A DNA stretch of 56,837 nucleotides from an uncultured Verrucomicrobiota bacterium (GTDB lineage: Bacteria; Verrucomicrobiota; Verrucomicrobiia; Methylacidiphilales; UBA1321): positions 1 through 56,837 of the forward strand of contig CAIPBM010000079.1 of NCBI GenBank assembly GCA_903863295.1, given 5' to 3'. This document shows positions 7,570-15,083 of the stretch, piece by piece (positions within the stretch are counted from its first letter, which is position 1; every line of letters begins with the position of its first letter). Made by a program: the position numbers and the translations under genes. Below the pieces are notes generated by a model, which worked only from the letters and a program-made list of their open reading frames with translations, was not told the origin of the DNA and ran no database searches.

Positions 7570-7630
7570 CCTTGATAAACCTCCTCCGTCCTTGATGAAT
7601 TGCCGTACGCCTTGACCATCCTTGATCGAA
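7570..7630 (+). promoter_or_regulatory. Four phased CCTTGA repeats between divergent genes
   Basis: CCTTGA starts at 7570, 7590, 7610 and 7620; three copies extend to TCCTTGATnAA or TCCTTGATnGA. The spacings of 20, 20 and 10 bases put every copy on the same face of the helix. The array lies between the leftward HTH operon (start 7534) and the rightward gene at 7713, so it is a likely operator for one or both. Confidence 0.6.
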
Positions 7631-7712
7631 TATTTTTGACATAGTTTTTAGATTCGCGCGGACGGCGCCGGTTTAGCATTTGTCGCGGGTGAGGAATTTT
7701 GTAAGGTGCCGC

Positions 7713-8072
7713 ATGGCCCTATCTGACCTGTCCAGCTCTCAACTACGTCGACTCGTCAAACTCGTTCGACTGAAAGAAACGCTCCAAGCCAAGCTGGCAA
7801 CGGCCAATCGGCAGATCGATGAACTGGAAGGTGGTGACGCCGTATCACGTCGCACGTCTCCCAAGGGCAAGCGCCGGAAGCGACGTGGGGCAATGCGGGA
7901 CAGCCTGTTGGAATTGTTGAAAACTGCGGGCAAAGACGGTTTGTCGGTGAATGAACTCGCGGAACGCCTGAAAGCAAAGCCGGCCAGTGTCTCGGTTTGG
8001 TTCTATACGATCGGGAAGAAAATCAAGGGACTCAAGAAGATCGGACGCGGCCGATACGCGTACAAGGGCTAA
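7713..8072 (+). CDS. Coiled-coil plus winged-helix DNA-binding protein
   Basis: A 119-residue basic protein: a leucine-rich coiled-coil N-terminus (LSSSQLRRLVKLVRLKETLQAKL), a basic linker (KGKRRKRRG), and a winged-helix-like C-terminus (LLELLKTAGKDGLSVNELAERLKAK, then SVWFYTIGKKIKGLKKIGRGRYAY). The ATG at 7713 is chosen over an upstream TTG because TAAGGTG lies just before it. It may be a regulator or nucleoid-type protein of the element; no exact family name is claimed. Confidence 0.7.
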   Translation: MALSDLSSSQLRRLVKLVRLKETLQAKLATANRQIDELEGGDAVSRRTSPKGKRRKRRGAMRDSLLELLKTAGKDGLSVNELAERLKAKPASVSVWFYTIGKKIKGLKKIGRGRYAYKG

Positions 8073-8087
8073 GGCGCAGTTCACGTC

Positions 8088-8558
8088 ATGGAGGATCCCA
8101 TTACTCTGCCTGAACGTCCGAGCGGGGATAATCCCACCGAGTACTGGGAATGGATTGCACTTGCCTGTAAAGCGATGGAGCAGGCGACGCCATACGGGGA
8201 AGCTCCGGAGTATCTGTCATTCCATCATACGGAGGAATACAAGGAGCAGGCGGAACGGGAAGCAGCAGAAGACGAGTGCTCGCCTCGCGCCAGGGAATTG
8301 GTGGATCTGGTTCTGCAGAACAAGGTGCCCAAGAAGAAGGAACGCGGTCCCTACTTTTTCGTGCGGGAACGATTTCGTTTTGCCCATCGAATGGCGAAGG
8401 CCATCGCTACCATGCCGGGATATGCGAAGCCCGGAGGCGTGGCAGAAAGTCCAACAGCCGCTCCGATTGAAACGGTGCGCCGGTTGGCCATCGACGTCTA
8501 CGATGCGGGACATTTTTGGGAAACCCGGTGGTCCCAAAAACGCCGCTACGAGTACTAG
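8088..8558 (+). CDS. Hypothetical acidic protein
   Basis: A 156-residue soluble protein, 15 bases after the winged-helix gene and probably cotranscribed. It is rich in Glu and aromatics (YWEWIALACKAMEQ, YKEQAEREAAEDE, GPYFFVRERFRFAHRMAK). No known motif, signal peptide or membrane segment. It converges on the next gene with a four-base overlap of the stops. Confidence 0.55.
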   Translation: MEDPITLPERPSGDNPTEYWEWIALACKAMEQATPYGEAPEYLSFHHTEEYKEQAEREAAEDECSPRARELVDLVLQNKVPKKKERGPYFFVRERFRFAHRMAKAIATMPGYAKPGGVAESPTAAPIETVRRLAIDVYDAGHFWETRWSQKRRYEY

Positions 8559-8857
8559 GACGACCTTGTGGCGAGCTTCGATGATCTTTTCTTCGCTGGG
8601 GTGGAGGAAAGTTTCGCCGGGCGAACTTCTGGTTCGCACGGGTAAGCCTTGGTCAACTGGAACTCAGGATGTTGTCGCATCCAGTCCAGGAACCACTCCG
8701 GTCGGCATTTGTTCAAAAAGAACGGGCTATCCGGCATGGCTTTGACACGCGAAACAACGTTTTGGGACACGTTGCAGATTTCGCAGATTTCTTCTCCGGT
8801 GAACATCCAGCAGGGGTTCTCCTTCCAGAGACTGTGTAACTGTTTTTGGTCTAGCAT
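8555..8857 (-). CDS. Hypothetical protein with HTH-like segment
   Basis: A 100-residue protein. The start at 8857 is preferred because GGAGG lies about eight bases upstream. MFTGEEICEICNVSQNVVSRVKAM resembles a helix-turn-helix, followed by PEWFLDWMRQHPEFQL and a Lys/Ser-rich tail. It may regulate neighbouring genes. It is transcribed leftward, convergent with 8088-8558. Confidence 0.55.
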   Translation of the reverse strand: MLDQKQLHSLWKENPCWMFTGEEICEICNVSQNVVSRVKAMPDSPFFLNKCRPEWFLDWMRQHPEFQLTKAYPCEPEVRPAKLSSTPAKKRSSKLATRSS

Positions 8858-9243
8858 TGTAAACTTCCCTCCTTCCAAGAGTCGTGAGACTACGGTTCAA
8901 GTGATGTCAGGGCATAACCAGCACGATAGGGGGTGGATTCCGGTTCATCGGGCAGCGGCATAAGTTGAATGGCGGCGAGGGCCAAACAAATCAGACGAGG
9001 AAAAGGAAGGTTTCCCACAAATCGGGCTAGGCTGGGCACGGACAGTCTCCTGTTGTGCGACGGTGCCTGCTCCCGGAAGGGCGTCTCGCTCTTAATGACG
9101 AGAGCTGCCGTTTGCGTCGATAAGGCAAATTATACAAAAATATAATCAGCTTCCAGTCATTATTTTAACAACTGGCGTAACTCCCTCAAAAGGAGATTAA
9201 AATTCTTATTTTTACGGTATCACTGTAAAAATTGAGAATCAGC
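8858..9243. other. Non-coding interval, AT-rich at its right end
   Basis: No convincing gene is seen. The left two thirds are GC-rich with short inverted repeats (for example TCTCG...CGAGA near 9086-9105). From about 9120 the sequence becomes strongly AT-rich (TTATACAAAAATATAATC) and ends with the hairpin at 9202-9239. It probably holds the end of the T4SS transcript and the promoter of the 8857 gene. Confidence 0.5.
9202..9239 (-). terminator. AT-rich hairpin just past the last T4SS-operon gene
   Basis: ATTCTTATTTTTAC at 9202-9215 is an imperfect inverted repeat of GTAAAAATTGAGAAT at 9225-9239. It lies immediately after the stop codon of the gene at 9244-9531 on the minus strand. This position fits a transcription terminator or 3' stabilising hairpin. 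It lacks a classic GC stem, so confidence is moderate. Confidence 0.45.
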
Positions 9244-9531
9244 CTATTTTGGCGATAATACCTCTGAAACGGCCCCATCTTGATTTTGGTGCAGTTTCTT
9301 CATATGGAGATCGAGAGCCGGGAGCTTCTCATGGCCCAAGAGGAGCCGTGCGCGGGTAATGAGCTTCGGCTCTACGGACGAGCCGGGATGATGAATGAGG
9401 TGCAGGACATGAGCCACGGAATCGCGGACGATCTGGCTTTCGGTCCATCCGAGGAGTGAAGCCAGGGCCTTAACCTTGGCGCGTTCGTCCTCGTCGTTGA
9501 ACTTAACGCTGAGTGGTTTGACGGGAATCAT
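9244..9531 (-). CDS. Small ribbon-helix-helix-like protein
   Basis: A 95-residue protein with a short basic beta strand followed by helices (KPLSVKFNDEDERAKVKALASLLG, then WTESQIVRDSVAHVLHLIHH), reminiscent of ribbon-helix-helix DNA-binding proteins. The rest (ARLLLGHEKLPALDLHMKKLHQ) is helical. It is the last gene of the leftward conjugation cluster, separated from the preceding gene by two large hairpins. A relaxosome or regulatory role is possible but not shown. Confidence 0.6.
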   Translation of the reverse strand: MIPVKPLSVKFNDEDERAKVKALASLLGWTESQIVRDSVAHVLHLIHHPGSSVEPKLITRARLLLGHEKLPALDLHMKKLHQNQDGAVSEVLSPK

Positions 9532-9557
9532 GATGATAATTCAAATCGGAAGCCGAG

Positions 9558-9658
9558 GAAGGCGACCAGCAGGTCGCCTTCTCTGGGCGAAGTTCGGAAA
9601 ACCGCGCACGAGGGGCGGAGTCGGCGGGGGTCTTTTCCCGCCGGTCCGCCCTTCGTGC
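9558..9658. repeat. Two strong GC hairpins in a 135-base gap
   Basis: Hairpin 1: ten-base arms at 9558-9567 and 9572-9581 around AGCA (GGCGACC/GGTCGCC core). Hairpin 2: arms of about 22 bases at 9606-9628 and 9637-9658 with a few mismatches, enclosing a T-rich loop. They separate two genes on the minus strand and could terminate or attenuate transcription of the last gene. Confidence 0.7.
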
Positions 9659-9666
9659 CGGAATGA

Positions 9667-10101
9667 TCAGGCCGACACTCCGTGTCCCAAGGAGGGCCTT
9701 GGGGTGAAGTCGACCCGGGTTTTCTCTCGCGTGATTTCACGCACGAGAGCCTTCTCGCGATAGAACGGATTGATCTTCTCGAGACGATCCATGATCCGCT
9801 GTTTCATGCTCGGTTCCTGAGCATCGAGCCATTCCTTGGCTTGGGGAGCCTGGCGGGCGGTTTGTCGCATGTCGGCTTCGTGCTTGAACATCTTGTTCAG
9901 CATGAAGGACCGGATCGCGCGTTCGGGATTATCCTTCACGAGGGAGGAGTAATAATCGTTCATCTTCGGATTGGCCTGGATGAAGCCATCGAGCCGGGAA
10001 TTGACCTCGGGATTGACCCGGAGGATACGTTCCTCGGTGAGCGATTGTGAGGCCGGAGCAGTTTCGTTCAGCGGCGGGGGATTCTTGGGTTTAAGAGCCA
10101 T
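9667..10101 (-). CDS. Conserved-looking hypothetical protein of the transfer operon
   Basis: A 144-residue soluble, strongly charged helical protein (NSRLDGFIQANPKMNDYYSSLVKD, RSFMLNKMFKHEADMRQ, MKQRIMDRLEKINPFYREKALV). It has no signal peptide, although the T4SS genes upstream encode mostly envelope proteins. No family recognised. The gene lies 29 bases after the previous one in the same direction. It might be a cytoplasmic accessory of transfer. Confidence 0.6.
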   Translation of the reverse strand: MALKPKNPPPLNETAPASQSLTEERILRVNPEVNSRLDGFIQANPKMNDYYSSLVKDNPERAIRSFMLNKMFKHEADMRQTARQAPQAKEWLDAQEPSMKQRIMDRLEKINPFYREKALVREITREKTRVDFTPRPSLGHGVSA

Positions 10102-10130
10102 AATGATTTTCTTTCAAAGGTGGGTTGAGG

Positions 10131-10385
10131 TTAGGGGGCGTTCTCGAAGCCTGGGCTGAAGACCCAGGTATCGGTTTCATCGGGCATGGGAGCGCCGGTG
10201 ATATTGCGGAGAGCGCGGTCGAAGTGCGTGGCGATGTCGTGGGCGCTAAAGCCCGCGAGCATGAAGCGCATGAGGGTTTGCGCGTCGGGGGCGTCCCCTT
10301 GCTGCAAATATTCATTCAGCTTCTCGGAAGCGTTGTAGTATTCCTGCGCCACGTCATCGGGCAGCGCGACAGTAATGTGCATCAT
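10131..10385 (-). CDS. Small hypothetical protein of the transfer operon
   Basis: An 84-residue protein: ITVALPDDVAQEYYNASEKLNEYL, a strand followed by a helix as in RHH or CopG-like N-termini, then an acidic and helical remainder (AQTLMRFMLAGFSAHDIATHF). It starts five bases after the lipoprotein gene. DNA binding is possible but not supported by a clear basic strand. Confidence 0.55.
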   Translation of the reverse strand: MMHITVALPDDVAQEYYNASEKLNEYLQQGDAPDAQTLMRFMLAGFSAHDIATHFDRALRNITGAPMPDETDTWVFSPGFENAP

Positions 10386-10389
10386 AAGA

Positions 10390-11001
10390 TTATTTGTTTT
10401 TCTGAGTTGTTTTGTTGGTGGTGGGCCAGAGCCAGGAGGTCCACGATTTGGCCGAAGGCGGCGTTGTGGTTACTGGCGGTGGCTGAGAGGGTGAAACGGT
10501 CTGCGGCTGCGGTTGGGGTGCCGCCACGGGAGGTTCGGCTGGGGGCACGGGCAGGAGCACGTGTTGCCGGTCTTCCTGGAGGGCTTTGATTTCTTCCGCG
10601 AGCCTTTGGTTCTGCTCATAAGTGGTCTGTAAAAGTTGGTCCTCCTGCTTGAGGCGTTGTTCGAGTTCTGCCGTGAGGGCGGTGTGCTGCTGGGCAGGAT
10701 CAGCGGTCGCCATTTCGCCGGGGCCCAAGGGGAGGGAGGTCGGTTCATTCGGAGCCGTATTCCAATCCGGCGACGACTCGGCCCGATAGACTGTGTGCCC
10801 CTCGTGCATGACATCGGGATCGCTGGGATCCTGATAGCGGCCCACCGGATAGGCTTTCAGCTTCTCGGGGGTACGGACCGTGGACGGATCGGCTGTGGGA
10901 TGTTTTTGCGGCAGCGAGCCAGCGCTCACATTGAGCGAAGGCGGGTTTGAGGTGGCGCAACCGACAAGCAGAAGCGCGGGAAGCAAATAGTAGAGTTTCA
11001 T
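10390..11001 (-). CDS. T4SS-associated lipoprotein with coiled coil
   Basis: A 203-residue lipoprotein: lipobox LLVG-C15 after a short hydrophobic signal. The middle holds a coiled coil (ALTAELEQRLKQEDQLLQTT, then QNQRLAEEIKALQED), and a long Pro/Thr/Gln-rich tail follows. Its start overlaps the VirB10-like stop (ATGA). By position and lipid anchor it may serve as the VirB7/TraV-type outer-membrane partner of the VirB9-VirB10 core. That is inference; no family signature is seen. Confidence 0.65.
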   Translation of the reverse strand: MKLYYLLPALLLVGCATSNPPSLNVSAGSLPQKHPTADPSTVRTPEKLKAYPVGRYQDPSDPDVMHEGHTVYRAESSPDWNTAPNEPTSLPLGPGEMATADPAQQHTALTAELEQRLKQEDQLLQTTYEQNQRLAEEIKALQEDRQHVLLPVPPAEPPVAAPQPQPQTVSPSQPPPVTTTPPSAKSWTSWLWPTTNKTTQKNK

Positions 11002-12020
11002 GGTTTTTGATTTTCAGGTTTGAGATCGACGAGGGACTGGCCGCGTTTCGCGTTGTCCAGGTCGATCGTTTGGGTCACGTAGAGGTAAAATTGTTTTCCG
11101 GCCGGGACGCGGACGTAAAAGCCGTCGCGCTTGATGGAATCGAGGATTTGCTGGGCGTACTGGTTGAGCACGGCGCTCGTTCCCGCGAGCGCAGCATTTT
11201 TGGGTGTGGAGAGAGGCGTCTCCGTCGTCTGGCCAGTCAGCGCATTCGAGGACGTGGTGGTGTCTTCCAACCCGGTTGTCGCCGCGCTTAGGAACGTCGC
11301 GGCGAAGAGTTTGATCTCGGCCCAGTTATCGGTCTTGAGGATGTCTCCTTTGAGCCCAGCTGAACCATCGGTCAACTGCCACGTCCCCGTCGTTTCGTTG
11401 CGCTCCATATCGAGGGCATCGCCCTTGAGCGGCAATTCCGCTCCGTTCATGCGGTCGGTGGTTCGCCAGACGAGAACCCAGTTCTTGTCTCCGGCGATCC
11501 GTTCGCGGGAAGGATCAACCTGGGCGCGGCCATGGACCTCGGCCCCGGCTGGGATGATGAGCTTGCCGTCGTGCCATACATCCTCGGTCACAAAACCAAT
11601 GATCGGCGTTTCGATCTTGGCCGAATCGATGGTGATAACGGTCTGGCAGGGAATCATTCGTCCGTAAGGTGCATAGGTATCGGAAACCTCCGTTTCCTTC
11701 CCGTTTCCGTGATAGAGCGAAATCGGCAGGATCACTTCTTTAGCCGGCGTCTTCGCTCCATTCGGCGTGGGTTCGGCCTCTGCAGGATGTTTGTTGGCAA
11801 AGTCGGCATCGGGCTTATGTGAATACCAACTGGACGGCTGCTGGGTTTTATCAGCCGTGCGATCCAGTTTCGGCTGAACCAGAGTGGTCGTGGACGACTT
11901 GCCCTGTCGGAAGTAGAGGACACCCGTCAGCAGGCTGGCTCCAATGAAGAACAGGATGCCGAAAGCCATGACCTGGCCGGTCTTGGATTTGAAGAAATCG
12001 AGGAATTTGCGGGGATTCAT
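10998..12020 (-). CDS. virB10: VirB10/TrbI-like T4SS core protein
   Basis: Spans both membranes and forms the channel core. One transmembrane helix at about residues 17-37 (VMAFGILFFIGASLLTGVLYF) is followed by a Pro/Thr-rich periplasmic linker and the VirB10 beta-barrel domain (GRMIPCQTVITIDS; TPIIGFVTEDVWHDGKLIIP; GAEVHGRAQVD; end GFYVRVPAGKQFYLYVTQTI). Length 340, in the family range. Its ATG overlaps the VirB9-like stop. The antenna-type helical region (LKTDNWAEIKLFAATFLSAA) is present. Confidence 0.85.
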   Translation of the reverse strand: MNPRKFLDFFKSKTGQVMAFGILFFIGASLLTGVLYFRQGKSSTTTLVQPKLDRTADKTQQPSSWYSHKPDADFANKHPAEAEPTPNGAKTPAKEVILPISLYHGNGKETEVSDTYAPYGRMIPCQTVITIDSAKIETPIIGFVTEDVWHDGKLIIPAGAEVHGRAQVDPSRERIAGDKNWVLVWRTTDRMNGAELPLKGDALDMERNETTGTWQLTDGSAGLKGDILKTDNWAEIKLFAATFLSAATTGLEDTTTSSNALTGQTTETPLSTPKNAALAGTSAVLNQYAQQILDSIKRDGFYVRVPAGKQFYLYVTQTIDLDNAKRGQSLVDLKPENQKP

Positions 12021-12889
12021 GAGTGGTTCTCCTGACGAAAGACGAGGACGTTGAAGGGATTCTGGACGGCGAGGTGATTGCGTCCGCCGTGGGGCGTACC
12101 GCAGATGACGAAGTAACCATTGCTGTGGCCCGGAGTGACTTTCCCGGATTTCGCATCGCTAGTTCCTGGTGTCATGATTCCCGTCGCATCGGACAACGCG
12201 CTCCAATAGACGCCGGAACCGACTCGGACTGCGAGGGACTGCGGAACGTAGTAAATGGGCTGATCGGTTTCGTTGACGAACTCGACCTGAAAAATCAGCG
12301 CATCCTCCGCGTCGAAGCGGAAGACCTTCGTCAGGATGACGTGAAACCCGCGATAGGCCGTTTGGGTGAACGGTTCGGCCTTGTCGATCTGCGAGATCAT
12401 CTCCGGGTACTGCTCGGCCAGAAGCGGATATGCCTTTGCCTTGTCGAGCAGACCCAGGAGCCGGGACGGGCCGACATTCGGCTGTCCGGCAGTTTGAGCC
12501 GGCGGCTCGTCAGCCGCATAGAAGGTCACCGATTGAAAGGGAGCCTTGTCGGTGGTCAACTCCACCACGTAGACCTTGCGATTGATGATCACATTCAGCG
12601 TGGCGGTCGCGGGCTCCGCCAGGGAACGGACCGAAAGGAACCGGTCTCCGGCATGGTAACTCAGCAACATCTTCGCCGGGTTCTTGGGATCGGCGGTGAT
12701 GCCGCTGCCTTCCAGTGCGGTAATGGGTTGCGGGAAGACCAAAGTGGTCACCTTGTCGGTCGAAACCTTCAGGTGGTAGACGGTCTGTTCATCGAGGGGG
12801 AACGATTTGATGGCTTGGGCGTGCGCGCCAGTCAGGCCGAGCACGACGACAACGAGGGTCATTAGAGTTGAGCGAATTGGAATTTCCAT
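12017..12889 (-). CDS. virB9: VirB9/TrbG-like T4SS protein
   Basis: A periplasmic/outer-membrane ring component. It has a signal peptide ending near AHA at residues 22-24, then a beta-rich domain (TVYHLKVSTDKVTTLVFPQP; LLSYHAGDRFLSVRSL; TLNVIINRKVYVVEL) typical of VirB9 N-domains, and a C-terminal beta domain. The start at 12889 gives a normal signal peptide; an ATG at 12862 that overlaps the upstream stop (TAATG) would leave too short a signal. It lies between VirB8- and VirB10-like genes, as usual. Confidence 0.75.
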   Translation of the reverse strand: MEIPIRSTLMTLVVVVLGLTGAHAQAIKSFPLDEQTVYHLKVSTDKVTTLVFPQPITALEGSGITADPKNPAKMLLSYHAGDRFLSVRSLAEPATATLNVIINRKVYVVELTTDKAPFQSVTFYAADEPPAQTAGQPNVGPSRLLGLLDKAKAYPLLAEQYPEMISQIDKAEPFTQTAYRGFHVILTKVFRFDAEDALIFQVEFVNETDQPIYYVPQSLAVRVGSGVYWSALSDATGIMTPGTSDAKSGKVTPGHSNGYFVICGTPHGGRNHLAVQNPFNVLVFRQENHS

Positions 12890-13515
12890 ACAGCGAGGGG
12901 GAAGCGACCGTTGGCGGTCAGGTTGGGGTTACGAAGAAGGGTGAACTGAGCCCGAAACTTCTGGGTTTCGGTGAACGGTTCGCCGTTGAAGAGACCGACC
13001 CGGATCAATTGTCCGGTGGCCTCGACGAGGACTTGGTCGTTGCGGGTCTTCAGGACATCAAGCCGGAAGACCTCGACCTTCTGGTGAATCTGTTTGGCCT
13101 GCAGTTCGGTGGACTGCTGGCTTTGCATCGCCTTGGCTTGATTGAGGGCGTCGGGCAGGAATAGTTTTTCCAGCAGGTCGGGGTAATCGAATCCGTTGGG
13201 ATTCTTTTCGAGCAGCGCGAGACAGGCGAGCAACGTCTGGGAGGTATGCAACTTGGTCGCATCCTCGAAGTTGAGCAGCGGCGATATATGGTAGGAACCG
13301 GTCTCGTCCAGAATCACCACGCGTTCCTGGGTGCGGTAAGCGGAGATGATCAAATAGGGTTGGATGAGAGCGGCAGTCACGGCCAAGGCGGCGACGAGAA
13401 ACCAGACGCGGGCGGCCCAACCGTGATCGGCGAAGAGACGAAGCACGGTAGGTGAAGCTTTGGGGCGTTTGATTTCGGATGAAAAGGGAACTGGAGTTTC
13501 GTTAAGGACATTCAT
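12862..13515 (-). CDS. VirB8/TraE-like inner-membrane T4SS protein
   Basis: 217 residues: a cytoplasmic tail, one transmembrane helix (about 33-58, VWFLVAALAVTAALIQPYLI) and a periplasmic domain with an alpha region (ALNQAKAMQSQQSTELQAKQ) followed by beta strands (QVLVEATGQLIRVG, KFRAQFTLLRNP). This is the layout of VirB8/TraE assembly-factor proteins. Start overlaps the upstream stop (ATGA). Family assignment rests on layout and position more than on a motif. Confidence 0.7.
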   Translation of the reverse strand: MNVLNETPVPFSSEIKRPKASPTVLRLFADHGWAARVWFLVAALAVTAALIQPYLIISAYRTQERVVILDETGSYHISPLLNFEDATKLHTSQTLLACLALLEKNPNGFDYPDLLEKLFLPDALNQAKAMQSQQSTELQAKQIHQKVEVFRLDVLKTRNDQVLVEATGQLIRVGLFNGEPFTETQKFRAQFTLLRNPNLTANGRFPLAVWKFQFAQL

Positions 13516-14741
13516 ACGGGGATGGGATTAGGGGTTAAGGGAGCAATAAAGGTGGAGGCGGCCGGAGCGCGAGAAACCGCGGGCTGGTGGGTGACAACCG
13601 AGCCGTTGGAAAAAGCCTGGGTAAAGGGTGTGCCCGATTGATTGGCAAAGTTCTGGGCCTGTTGCGGCGTGATGCGGTCGGCCACCTGACCAACTGCGAG
13701 TGAGCCGCGAGGGGTTTGCATGAGGCCGTTGGAACCACTCGGTAACGGTGACATCGGGCTGGAGCCACCGGACAAAGGGGCAAGTGGACCGCGCGGAGCG
13801 GGTAGAGCCATGCTCGAAGGACTTGGTGGAGGAGGGTTCGGAGCCGAACCGCCCGATGAGGCCGGAGAGGATGAGGGCGTGGAGACGCCTTCTCCCCCTC
13901 CGCCACCCTTTGCCAGAAACTTGCTGGCTCCGGCGAAGCCGAGTCCCATCTGAATTGCGGCGCCTACGGCGGAGGACATCGGTGTTCCCGAGCAGAAGAG
14001 CATCTGCATCACAATCGGGGTGACGAGACTTCCCAGAATGAGCCAAAGGGCGACGATGCCGCCAATGACCAGCTTGGCCGGGGTGAAGCCGGTAGCCAGG
14101 CCTGCGGCTAGCGCTCCTGCGCTAACCACGGAAGTCGAACTGGTCAGCAGTGAATAGCCGACCAGATCCACCACGGCAAAGCCGATGGGCCAGGCCAGGA
14201 TGGCGAGCGTTTGCTGGACATACTTGATCGCGAGTCCCTTGGTGCTTTCAAAGGCGAAGAGCGACAGCGCAATGGGCAGGAACAGGTAGCAGAGGCATTC
14301 CATGACGAACTGCACAATCATCATGGGGAGCTGGACCATGCCGCCGATCCAGACAATCAACCAGCCAAGCGCATACTGGACCGCCTTCATGAGTGAGTTT
14401 CCGACGTCGAGCCAGTTGATGCCGGTGTCCGGTGGTTGAATCAACTGCATCAGGGCCGCGCCGGTGCCATCGACACTGCCGGTGAATTCCTTTCGGATGG
14501 AAACCGCGATGTTCCAGAATTCGTCCCGGATCAAATTGAACCACATCGGCAAGGTGGCGATGATCCCGCAGAGGATGATGTTGGTGACAATAGGCCGGGC
14601 CAGTTGGCCGATGCTCGCGCCGCCGCGACCCGTCCTAACAACGATGGCGGCGGTAAGGATGAAGTAGCAGATGAAGCGCAGCTGCTGGCTCAGGTCTTCG
14701 ACCATCGGCTGCAGGGTGGGAACGAGATCGCTGATCGTCAT
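13512..14741 (-). CDS. VirB6/TrbL-like polytopic T4SS protein
   Basis: About six membrane helices between residues 20 and 265 (for example LRFICYFILTAAIVV, IVTNIILCGIIATLPMWF, LGWLIVWIGGMVQLPMMIV, IGGIVALWLILGSLVTPIVM), then a long low-complexity Gly/Ser/Pro-rich cytoplasmic or periplasmic tail of about 140 residues. VirB6/TrbL proteins form the inner-membrane channel of the machine. ATG at 14741 is chosen because it overlaps the upstream stop as ATGA; a GTG at 14750 is possible. Confidence 0.75.
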   Translation of the reverse strand: MTISDLVPTLQPMVEDLSQQLRFICYFILTAAIVVRTGRGGASIGQLARPIVTNIILCGIIATLPMWFNLIRDEFWNIAVSIRKEFTGSVDGTGAALMQLIQPPDTGINWLDVGNSLMKAVQYALGWLIVWIGGMVQLPMMIVQFVMECLCYLFLPIALSLFAFESTKGLAIKYVQQTLAILAWPIGFAVVDLVGYSLLTSSTSVVSAGALAAGLATGFTPAKLVIGGIVALWLILGSLVTPIVMQMLFCSGTPMSSAVGAAIQMGLGFAGASKFLAKGGGGGEGVSTPSSSPASSGGSAPNPPPPSPSSMALPAPRGPLAPLSGGSSPMSPLPSGSNGLMQTPRGSLAVGQVADRITPQQAQNFANQSGTPFTQAFSNGSVVTHQPAVSRAPAASTFIAPLTPNPIPV

Positions 14742-15079
14742 GCGGTGCACCGGTGGAGGTTGGTAATGCGTAAGGAATGGCCGGTCGGCATCGAATCCCG
14801 ATGGGGAACCGGAGGCTTGGACGCATCACGAGGAGCAGAGGGTGCTTTCGGTTCAAAGGGGCGGATGAAGCAGACCAGCCAGATGACCAGGCCGGCGATC
14901 AGGACCGCCAGTTCGAGCCAGCGCAGATAGCGCCTGGGTTCGGAGCAAAAATTCCGTTGAAGCCTTATGATGGTATCGGCATTGGTCCGTTCGGCAGCCT
15001 CCCGGAATCCCATCTGACGCAAGCGTCGTCGCAGAATCCAGACCCGGAGACGGAGAATTTGAAGATAGAGATATTTCAT
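14738..15079 (-). CDS. Small basic membrane protein of the T4SS operon
   Basis: 113 residues with a strongly basic N-terminus (LRLRVWILRRRLRQMGFREA), one membrane helix near residues 55-73 (LELAVLIAGLVIWLVCFI) and a Pro-rich tail. The ATG at 15079 follows the TrbJ stop by four bases. No family recognised. By position it may help anchor or assemble the VirB6/TrbL component. Confidence 0.6.
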   Translation of the reverse strand: MKYLYLQILRLRVWILRRRLRQMGFREAAERTNADTIIRLQRNFCSEPRRYLRWLELAVLIAGLVIWLVCFIRPFEPKAPSAPRDASKPPVPHRDSMPTGHSLRITNLHRCTA

Positions 15080-15083
15080 GGAG

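Noticed and set aside
7570-7630. CRISPR or minisatellite
   Set aside because: Units are six to eleven bases with irregular 20/20/10 spacing; an operator array fits better.
9528-9740. 70-codon minus-strand frame across the hairpins
   Set aside because: It overlaps both hairpins and the 9667-10101 gene, and its sequence is low-complexity Pro/Arg/Ser typical of noncoding GC-rich DNA.
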